Below, piece after piece: positions 56,230 through 64,000 of a stretch of DNA of 64,000 nucleotides. The stretch covers positions 8,166,799 through 8,230,798 of the forward strand of contig QVOM02000115.1 of NCBI GenBank assembly GCA_003586115.2, in the 5' to 3' direction. The notes beneath the pieces are model-generated. The model searched no databases, was not told the DNA's origin, and saw only the letters and a list, made by a program, of their open reading frames with translations. The stretch is from Salvator merianae (Eukaryota > Chordata > Lepidosauria > Squamata > Teiidae). Position 1 is the stretch's first letter, and every line of letters begins with the position of its first letter. A program made the position numbers and the translations under genes.

Positions 56230-57030
56230 TTAATAAAACATACAACTCACTAGTACATGTGGAGTCTGCCAGTGCAGTCTTACACATGTTTATTCTGCTG
56301 GGAAGCCTATTTGGCTTCTAGTATACCAACTTCCAGGTAAGTGATCACTGGGTTACAGTTTAATTCATCTATAAATTTTGACAAAGGGAGGCACATCATC
56401 TGTTTGAAATCAAATTCCATGGCCATGGAAAATGTGATTAGAAAGGAACCAAGGCACTTTTCACGACAGTGGCTTATGCTGAATATTGTAAAATTTTGTA
56501 CAAGCTATGCGCAACTCTGCATTATCCCAAGTCTAATTTGTGCTGTGTGTGCCGCCCACAGGCTGTAGGGATTTACACCTGTGCAAACAGTGCGCTTTGC
56601 AAAGACGTTTGGTGATACTTTCCCCAATTTCAAAACTTCCTATTTTATGGCTGTGTTGTATGAACGAGCTCCAAACCAGGTTTTAAAAGACTGTTTGAAA
56701 TCAGGTTTGGTGGAAAAGGAAGAGGGTAGGACACTGTTTTATCCAAGAGTTCTTTCCATGTCTACTCAGAAGAGTTCAGCAAACTTTGGTCCCTGGTAAG
56801 CAGGCCTGGGCCTAGCAGCTTATCCTCCCTTGCCAATTACCCATCTGACTCCTCTTTTGCCTGCTTCCTTAAATAGGTGTGTGAATTCTCTTAGGCGCTG
56901 AATGTGTTAATGTTTCAAGAGCCTGGTCCTCCCTTCAGCCCCCAACCCGAGTGGATGCAATGCTCTGCCCAGCCAGCACTCCCATGGTTTGTATTCTTAT
57001 ACTCCTGGAGTGGCGTGTTCATAGCATCTG
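56230..57030. other. Unassigned non-coding DNA upstream of the CpG-rich stretch
   Basis: No clear repeat. The last 150 bp are non-repetitive and GC-richer. Any host gene exon near 57.2 kb could have regulatory sequence here. Confidence 0.4.
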
Positions 57031-57055
57031 GTTCCCTGGCAACAGCTTTCATTGG
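57031..57055. promoter_or_regulatory. X-box-like motif plus inverted CCAAT box
   Basis: GTTCCCTGGCAAC (57031-57043) fits the RFX X-box plan GTNRCC-n-RGYAAC with one mismatch in the left half and a perfect right half. ATTGG (57051-57055) is a reverse CCAAT (NF-Y) site only 7 bp away. X-box with CCAAT is a known promoter pairing (for example MHC class II and ciliary genes). The functional assignment is inferred from the CpG-rich stretch just downstream. Confidence 0.35.
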
Positions 57056-57190
57056 CTCATTCAAAGGCTATTCTTCTTCAGAAGGCCCCTGCTGTGACAC
57101 CCCACCACCACCACTAATCACCGACTTAGCGGAGTGTTTAAGATGCAGCTGGTATGAAAATAATGCGGGTGAAGTGAACTCCTAAAGCCA

Positions 57191-57216
57191 GAGGAGGAGG
57201 AGGAGGAGGAGGAGGT
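57191..57216. repeat. (GGA)n run
   Basis: Eight GGA units at the upstream edge of the CpG-rich stretch. Confidence 0.9.
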
Positions 57217-57720
57217 GGTCACAGGCGCACACACCTACCCAACGGGGTGGTTTGCACCTACTTGCTCGCCGTCGGCAGTTTGGGGAAAGCCGCTGTGTGC
57301 TTGCTGCTTGGAATCTGGGAGGGAGGGAAATTACCTCCCTTTAGGAATTATCTTTCGTAAGGCGCAAAATCCATAAACCTTTGTGCTTTTGTGAATAGTA
57401 ATTTCCTGTTGCTGCTAAGTAGGGTGGCACGGAGGCCTTGCTAGTTCTGACAAGGGCCGGTAAAGGGTTGTGCGGGGGTGTACAATGAAGCCCGTATTGT
57501 TGAAGTCTGGTCGAAAGGGGAAAGATTGTAGCGGCGGAGGGGGCGGGAATCTTCCAACACATGAATCGGTGAACAAGGGGAGCGAAGGGATTCGGTTAAA
57601 GCCACATCAAGGGCATTTGTACAAAGCGAATGCATTGTTAGACTTTTGCAGGTTGCGGAGCGATTATGCCGGGGGGCGGGCGGGGAAGAGACTCTTGTAG
57701 GTCCATAACCAGCCCACGTC
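57217..57720. promoter_or_regulatory. CpG-rich stretch, candidate promoter/first exon
   Basis: I count roughly 30 CpGs in about 500 bp, far above the CpG-poor surroundings, and none of it matches a repeat in this window. GC-box motifs occur at 57540-57547 (GGGGCGGG) and 57672-57684 (GGGGGCGGGCGGG). Unlike the CpG-rich MITEs at 28587 and 45076, no inverted termini or target duplication were found. A frame with ATG at 57485 (MKPVLLKSGRKGKDCSGGGG) ends at 57700 and has no domain, so I do not call it. Transcription direction and gene identity are unknown. Confidence 0.5.
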
Positions 57721-58030
57721 GTGTATTATGTCTGGTAGGATGCCATAATTAATAAAGACGGACATTTGACATTCTCTCTGCACTGCTTCTCTTAGAAGAA
57801 GACTTTCAGCAGGCTCTCCAACTTTTAAAGTGACTTTTGTCAAATTCATTATTATTTTTACCTTGGATAGGGAGCTGATAAAAAGGTTAGCCGTGTCCTA
57901 CGTGCTGGTAAAATCCCATGCCTTTTCATACAGTGAGGCAGGCAAGCACCATGAAAAGGCCAAGAACAAATTTAATGTTCAGGGATGCCATTCCCAAGTT
58001 TGTATTTAATATTGATCACATCCTTTGGGG
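57721..58030. other. Unassigned non-coding DNA downstream of the CpG-rich stretch
   Basis: No repeat was recognised. If the CpG-rich stretch starts a plus-strand gene, this would be intron or 5' UTR. That is inference. Confidence 0.35.
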
Positions 58031-58238
58031 AAGGTGGGGTGGAACTCTGAAAGGTAGTATTTGCTTCTCTGCATATTGGAAGGCAGAGGGTTGCCAGTTC
58101 AGTCCCCAGCTTCTATCCAGGGTTAGGCAATGGCAAACCACTTCTGTATCTCTGCCAAGAAAACTGCATAGAGATGCCCTTGGAGGTGCCCAGGCAATCA
58201 AACCTGAGTCAGCCAGTACTCTTTGCTACCCAACATGC
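58031..58238 (+). mobile_element. tRNA-headed SINE
   Basis: TAGTATTTGCTTCTCTGCAT (degraded A-box side), GTTGCCAGTTCAGTCCCC (B box), AATGGCAAACCACTTCTGTA, CTGCCAAGAAAACTGCATAG, then the AGTCAGCC...CTACCCAACATGCAACA tail. The head is diverged and the body well preserved. Confidence 0.78.
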
Positions 58239-59360
58239 AACATCCATAATTATGAGTCCAATCATAAAACCAGTATGTTTTTGGATTATTTTAATTATAT
58301 AAAAAGTGTATGATCTGCCTTTCGGTTGTCTGAGCACAGAAATCCTCTTTATATAAATTTCACATCTAGCTGATTCACTCAATAAACCAAATGTAGCCAT
58401 AAACTTACCCCCAAATAAAATTCAAGTTAATGGGGCTTAGTTATGGCTGTGGGGACTTTAATAAATGCATATAGTATCAAAACCTAGATATATAGAAGTT
58501 GCAGTTCTGAGCTATCAAAGGAATTATATGGTAATTTACAATCCAATGTACAGAAAGCTACCACTTGTATCAGCAGGAAGGGGAAAAGCCATCTTTGAAT
58601 GTTGTCTTTCCTTCCCTGTGAAAGAACACACTCATACTGAACTAACCTCAGTAAATAAAAGCACATGGCTTTGGTTCTGGGTCCCTCTGATTTAATTAGC
58701 TGAAGCCTTACCATAGGACTATAACATTTAATCAGTTTGGTAATCAATCAAAGCTTGAAATAGGTGACTAACCAATTAATTTCTGAACAATCCATCAAAG
58801 CCCAACGTCAGACTTCAAACCAAGCCAATTCATGACAAAGAAAAACTGGGTCCAAAACATGCCTTGTGTTGTATGGCTCTTTAAAGTGAATTGGGATGCA
58901 AAATATTCAATATAGGATGTTAGGACAGAAGATAGTCTGAAGCAAAATGAGGTACAGAAATGTCAACTTCACATGGCTGAATTATTAAGGAAGTGGAAAT
59001 TTGAGTATGCTATCATTAAGTAATTCTTTGTACAGTCTCCTTCTGGAGAAAATAAACATTTCTTCCTCTGCTGCTAGACTTTCCACCAGAAATTACTTTA
59101 GGGTTCGGCTCATGCACCAATGAGGAACAGAAGCCTTAACTGTCTCCATACTTGGAAGTGGTACATCTCACAGTTAAGAAAATTTATATGTTTCCCTTTT
59201 GAACGTGACATTGGTTAGACTCTGCATGGTGCCACAATGGCACTGTGAGTGTGTTGGGTCCACACATCCTGGCATATTCATGGTGCAGTGGTGGGCTGGA
59301 AAAGTGTGGTATCCACATGGCACAGTATTCATCCAGCAGGCATTCTACCTTAAGCAATGG
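58239..59360. other. Unassigned non-coding DNA
   Basis: No gene was seen. 58420-58440 (AATTCAAGTTAATGGGGCTTAG) weakly resembles the squamate repeat of 50148-50240. Confidence 0.4.
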
Positions 59361-59546
59361 TTTTGTTGTTGGATACCACCAAGTTGTGGCCAACTCCTGA
59401 TTGACTGCCTGGGCACCTCTATGCAGTTTTCTTGGCAGAGATACAGAAGTGGTTTGCCATTGCCTACTTCTGGGGAGAGGCTGGGGATTGAACTGGCAAC
59501 CCTCTGCTTTGCAGGCAGTTTGCTCTGTCACTGAACTATTGCCACT
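59361..59546 (-). mobile_element. tRNA-headed SINE, near full length
   Basis: TTTTGTTGTTGGATACCACC (tail side), CTATGCAGTTTTCTTGGCAG, AGAAGTGGTTTGCCATTGCC, GGGGATTGAACTGGCAACCC (B-box side) and TTTGCTCTGTCACTGAACTA (A-box side). It is among the most complete copies and a good reference for the family. Confidence 0.85.
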
Positions 59547-59932
59547 TAAAACGCTGTAAAGGTAGACTACGAATAAGACCTGTGACAGTGCTTATTCATG
59601 CTCTTCTGCTACACCCACCCCCATTACTCGTGTGACTTGCCAGTGCTGCACTTCTTGAGTTGCATTATACAGCCCTGTTCTCACAAGCACAGGAAACAGT
59701 CCACTTCCGGGGCCATTTGCAAAGACGTCCCCAACCATAAACATTGCAACTTTTGTAGGGCTCATGGCACTCTTCTCATCCCACAGTCCTCACGCAGATC
59801 CTGCAACAGTTGAGTCATCCCTTTGCTTCTCATTACTTCTTGCAACATGCAAAACCCTTCTCTTCTTACATTATTTGGAGATGCCTTGCTCCTCTCCCTT
59901 TATTCTTAGAAGTGAAATCTGTTGGTCTGTAT
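59547..59932. other. Unassigned non-coding DNA
   Basis: No gene or repeat terminus was seen. Confidence 0.45.
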
Positions 59933-60602
59933 GGCAGCATCCACACACAGTTAAAAGAAGGGGGTTCAAAGCAGTTTGAAAGTGGTAATGTTCACATGCT
60001 AGTCCTTTAATCCACATTAAAAGACCAGAAAATGCACTTCCAAAATTCATTCTCTGACTCTTAATGTGGATTAGCGGTGGGATGGGAACACTAGCGTCTT
60101 CATGCTACCTTGTTTAAGGCTGGCTCCAGACACCAGCCAAATTTCTCACTAACAGGTGATATTCCAGAGAAAATAACCTCCAGAATTATTTCCTGTTGGC
60201 TAGGTAGCATGGGGGCCAGCACTGTCTTTGTGCATTTTAGTGATGCACATATCCGGACATTTTGCCAGCATGAAATACCTGGAAGTTCATGATTGCGACC
60301 ACCATGCACATGAGACCATCTTTCTCAGTTCCCACACATGCATGGTGGCCACTTCCAGGATAGCATCTCTCTCCACACAATAAGTTACAGCACTATTTTG
60401 GGAAAACTCACCATCAGATTTGGGTTTTCCCAAAACAGGCTATAGTGGTAGTTAGGGGGGATCTAGTGGGACTATGGTGTGGTGGCCACAGATATGTGTG
60501 GCAATCCCACCATAGTGTAGACATGGTGGCACTATATATTCCCCATCTGGACAGGGGCTAAGTCTCTTGTGAGCTGCTTTTTTTAATGTTATGGATGCAG
60601 CA
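59933..60602. mobile_element. MITE, family D, split by a family-B MITE
   Basis: The left GCAGCATCCACACACAGTTA and the right end in reverse complement (TGCTGCATCCATAACATTAA) are inverted repeats. The centre keeps the paired CCACATTAAAAG / CTTAATGTGG motif. The right arm is interrupted by 60118-60558. Removal restores the family's 'CATGCTACC...CTAAG...TTTTGAG' order. Confidence 0.72.
60118..60558 (+). mobile_element. MITE, family B (GGCTGGCTCCAGAC), with TAA duplication
   Basis: The left GGCTGGCTCCAGACACCAG and the right end in reverse complement (GCCCCTGTCCAGATG) are imperfect inverted ends. TAA lies on each side (60115-60117 and 60559-60561). It is 441 bp and uninterrupted, so it serves as the reference copy for 34697 and 35743. 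Confidence 0.78.
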
Positions 60603-60605
60603 AAT

Positions 60606-60739
60606 GGCCCTTTCTGCAGTAGGCTGGATTCTGGATTACGTTCTAGAATAGAGGGCTTGCCATAGTCTGCACCAGCATGGAGATGGTAGGTCGCTGTTCC
60701 AGGATATAATCCAGAATAAGGCCCAGTGCTGAAAGGGCC
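60606..60739. mobile_element. MITE, GGCCCTTTCWGCA terminus
   Basis: The left GGCCCTTTCTGCAGTAGGC and the right end in reverse complement (GGCCCTTTCAGCACTGGGC) are 19-bp inverted ends, extending into GGATTCTGG / TTATTCTGG. The element is 134 bp. It starts only a few bases after the family-D element ends. Confidence 0.7.
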
Positions 60740-61836
60740 TACGTTTACACTCCCTGTACTATCCTTGGAAGACTGATAAGGCCTAAAGCTATTTCTTCTG
60801 AGAAACAACCCCCCTTTTTAATTTCTGGTACTCTGTTCATACCTACATACTCAACGGAGAAATGTTCAGGCTCTTGCTGAAATTGTTATGAACCACCTCT
60901 TCCTATACTGAAGTTTGCAGTGTGAGACATTGCTAGGATAGTATGAGCAAGGTTGCATGTGCAATTTGTGTAGTGTTGCGCAACTTGTGGTCAGCAAAAT
61001 GTGTGTAATTTGCCTGTGAATGTTGCACTTGATGGTGTTTTTTTTCAGGCGGACATATATGAATGAGTTCAGGAAGTTTTTACTTCTGATAACTGGTGGT
61101 AGTTTTTACATTTTCCATCTATACTCTTTGACTTCCACACTGCAGAATCTTTGCAGGGACTCTGATCTGAGTAAATATTATATTTTGTTTCCACAAGAGT
61201 TAAAACTTAGAAATTCCCTGGTTCCGTTTCTATTTTTGTAAGTGCTCATTAACCACCACTCTTAAGAAACTACAGCATGTTTTTGCTGAATCAGTTTGCT
61301 GGAGCCTCAAGTACAGTACCAATTAGCAATCAGTAGGAGTATGAGATCTTTTTCTCTCAGCTTTTGCTTGGTCCTTGTGGGGGAAAAAATGTAAAAATTT
61401 CCATATTCCCTGGGAGGAGGGGGGAATAAAATGCAGCAAAAATCTCTGATATGTTAAAAGTTGATTTTTCTCCACTCCTGCAAATGCTGTAGGTCTTCCA
61501 TCTCCAGAGATCATTCAGCCATCTCTATTTTTCTTTTTTAAAAACACCTCCAGTCCTAAGGCCCAATTTGTTCATTCTTCACGTACTGTGGAATAACATA
61601 TATATGTCTTTCAAAACCCAACCAGCATAACTTATAAGAATATCTTCAGTTCTGTATTGGAATACTTAATAAACCCTCTGGCAGGAAGAAATGACTGAGT
61701 GCGCCTGTATCCCCACAGACAGCCAGATCTTGAAAACTGACAGAAATGAAATCAACTTCCCACTACAGAGCAAAGACAGTCTGCAGAAGGAGACAGCAGT
61801 GCATTGTGGGTATTCTTTCCCCTACTCAATATAAGA
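60740..61836. other. Unassigned non-coding DNA
   Basis: No gene or repeat terminus was recognised. Confidence 0.45.
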
Positions 61837-62188
61837 GCCCTCAATCAATCAAAACATTTATTACGTCATAGAACCTAAGGCGTAAAACAACATAGATAAA
61901 TAAAATAATACAGTAATTATAAATTTGATAAAACAAGAACACCTGCGGTCATGCAGACTCTGCACAAGCAGAGATTAAAAGCTAAATGCATTTTAAAAAG
62001 GCAGGGCTAAAAACTCGGCAGTTGCCAGGGTAGGGCTGGCAGATGTAAGTGTCTGGCTAAGGTGGTATTGGAATGGCCAAACCACTGGGTTAAAATAAGC
62101 AGGATCAGCTTTAGTTGAGTACCTGTGTAGGTCACATATCAAAAGTATGTGCTCCACAGACTCCATCCCCCCGTTGTTCAGGGACAGA
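61837..62188 (-). mobile_element. Non-LTR retrotransposon 3' end (C-terminal '...ESVEHILLIC...')
   Basis: On the minus strand, from about 62175, the frame reads GMESVEHILLICDLHRY and continues to FLALPF and a stop near 61998. 'ESVEHxLLxC' is the usual C-terminal zinc-knuckle-like motif of several LINE proteins. The remaining 3' UTR ends in TTTGATTGATTGAGG-type short repeats at 61837-61853. It is 5'-truncated. The clade was not resolved (it differs from the CR1/L2 copies above). Confidence 0.65.
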
Positions 62189-62363
62189 GGGCCTTAGACT
62201 TTGCACCAGGAAGTAGGTGCAAACACTGTGTAGTAGGAGCTGTCCAGCTACTCCCGGTATAGCTGTGGACTACAATTTTATGGTCCACAGCTAGTTCAGA
62301 TTGGGAGTGTACTTTGCTAGTAAGGATGCAGGTGTTCATTAGCAACCAAGTGCAAACAGACCC
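62189..62363. mobile_element. PIF/Harbinger-like MITE (family A), internally deleted
   Basis: The left GGGCCTTAGACTTTGCACC and the right end in reverse complement (GGGTCTGTTTGCACTTG) are the family ends. Only 175 bp remain, with the 'GCTGTCCAGCTACTCCCGGT' interior section. It abuts the LINE fragment directly, so it may have inserted into it. Confidence 0.65.
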
Positions 62364-64000
62364 ATAGTCTTCAATCTAAAGGGAGTCCTTCAAACCTTCC
62401 CTTCAGTGTTTGCAATTCTAAATTTATTAACGGTTAGATTTTTTTTTTTAAGTAAAAAGGCATCTGAATTGTATAGGAGAAGAGAAGTTCAAAGATTATG
62501 TAAGAACTCTCCAAATATTTAGCTGCATCTAAGAAGGCAGGTGTACCTGATGGAAGGGAATGGCACAGGGCCTGAAGAAGGAAAGAGAAGAACATGCTAA
62601 GGGGAGAGACGGGTCCAAGGAATGGGTCTGCAATGACTTCATTCTGGTTGCTTCCTTTCCCTGAGTTTTGGTTTGCCCATTAAAGCATCTACCCAACTGC
62701 TGATTTGGCTATAGACTAGGGGGAGGAAAGTACAAGAATCATGGACACATTTCTTCTCCAGAGTGTTGTGGGTTATTTCTTCCTTTTCTTATTCTGGCCA
62801 TGTGATGCTCCCTTCTCCCAGGTGCACAACAGGAGGCAGATGAAAAATAAATAAATAAAAGGATGAGGTTGGAGGATGTGACAATATAATCTAGTTCATA
62901 AAACTGGTTAATTATGGAGATATCGTTAAAGAGATGGTCTACAGAAGTAGGACTTTCATTATGATTGCTGTGAGAATAGTAATCATGAGTATGATTTTGT
63001 ACCATGCTTATTAAGAGAAGTGCTACTAAAAACAATGTTTTACCAGCATAATACCCAAAGTTGCAGTGATATCCTGGTGTTTCTCCCAATGTCTGCAAAT
63101 TTTCACTCATACTACCTGGAAGAAAGAAGCACCCAGGATAGAAGGAGCCAATAGCATCTGCCAAACATGCCCACAAGGCCCTCAAGGCAATTTCTGCTCA
63201 AGGACAACTTGCCAGAAGAATGGGAAACAGGGCCATCTGTGTCCAGGGTGAGAGGTTGGACTGCTCATCTTCTTGGCTCCTGATCCTGTTGCTGATATGG
63301 CTTCAGCTTGGTTCCTGTTGGACTTTCCATCTATTCAGTTGCAGAGTTGCTGTACCAGTAAGACTGCTGGCTATGGGAGTAGTGGTGCTTCTTGGGCAGG
63401 ACTAGACCCTGTAAAGTAGCTCTTCAAAAAACACCTGGCCACAGTAACTCAGCTGCTGGGACTATATTCAGGGGTCACGAGGGGTGGGGGGCTATCACCA
63501 TTGGATCTGCTACCAAAGGAGTGGACGCTGGGGGCACCATTTCCAGAAAGAAAGAGGATGATGGCCACAGTGCTGGTCTAGGATTTGGGATGTGTGTGTG
63601 TGTGTGGGCTTGGTGGGTTTAACTGATTTTAACTTGTGAGGGTGTAAAAGGAATATACTGGTTTGACTGGAAGGAATTACTCTCCAGCTATTCCTAATGG
63701 GATTTTTGGACTGAAAAGTTGGATTTATGAACAGTCAGTCAAAAGACAGAATGCACTTGGCTGGTGTGGAGTCTCAGGGATAAGTGGAAAAAGGAAGGAG
63801 TTCCGAGGTAGGAATAATGCAATTTTAATAATCTTTATTAGAACACTCAGAAAAATAAAAATACACTTTTATTCTGAGGCTTGAGTAGCCAGCAATGCAA
63901 AGCAATGGGGTTTTCTCAATACAGCGACACAATTAGGCAAATAGAACAGTGGTGTCTCATTATACTGTCAGTCAGGATTTAGAACTGTAAGATTGTGGCA
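62364..64000. other. Unassigned non-coding DNA to window end
   Basis: A short TG tract lies at 63591-63606. A 148-codon minus-strand frame at 62739-63185 has no recognisable domain. No exon or repeat terminus could be supported. Confidence 0.4.

Noticed and set aside
57485..57700. ATG-started frame in the CpG-rich stretch as a first coding exon
   Set aside because: Basic, Gly-rich composition with no recognisable domain and no clear donor site. Kept only as a promoter candidate.
62739..63185. 148-codon minus-strand frame
   Set aside because: No domain, no signal or membrane pattern that convinces, and no supporting context; length is within chance for 64 kb read in six frames.

Overview
This window looks like vertebrate nuclear DNA, most probably from a squamate reptile (lizard-like). 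That is inferred from its repeats, not from any species-specific gene. It holds CR1- and L2-type LINE 3' ends, a tRNA-headed SINE with an ACAACAA tail present in about eight copies, a MIR-like SINE, a Tigger/pogo-type element, hAT MITEs with 8-bp target duplications, a mariner-like element, several MITE families with 3-bp duplications, and long AC, GATA, GGAA and CATC microsatellites. I found no bacterial-style operons, rRNA or CRISPR arrays. I also could not recognise a single intact host protein-coding exon. The longest open frame is only 206 codons and lies inside a repeat, so the window is probably intergenic or a large intron.

Layout. 1-9 kb: a MITE end, a SINE with a clean 11-bp duplication, a Tigger-like element (1729-2139) whose core is a near-perfect hairpin, and a GGAA/GAAA tract. 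9-20 kb: microsatellites, a mariner-like element (12800-13099), the first PIF/Harbinger-like MITE (16204-16561), a TG/TA tract, and an L2-like LINE 3' end on the minus strand (19380-19692). 20-33 kb: CR1-like fragments, a SINE, a hAT MITE, and the eroded plus-strand coding remains of a transposable-element protein (27084-29394), with a MITE inserted into it at 28587-29068. 33-49 kb: three kinds of MITE, one with a 74-bp-arm foldback (34931-35120) and one with a nested LINE end, a GC-rich hAT element with a perfect 8-bp duplication (45076-45360), and a possible LTR ending near 48628. 49-64 kb: LINE and SINE fragments, two MITE-in-MITE nests (53452-54214 and 59933-60602) that preserve their empty-site sequence, and a CpG-rich stretch (about 57190-57720) with GC boxes and an upstream X-box/CCAAT pair. 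That stretch is the best candidate for a host promoter.

The main story is transposon stratigraphy. Several insertions sit inside older elements, so relative ages can be read directly. I see no convincing undescribed system. The items most worth checking are the transposable-element pseudogene family, the two long hairpins, the 5S-like SINE sharing a tail with the tRNA SINE, and the CpG-rich promoter candidate. All family assignments rest on motifs and terminal structure recognised by eye; no database search was run.
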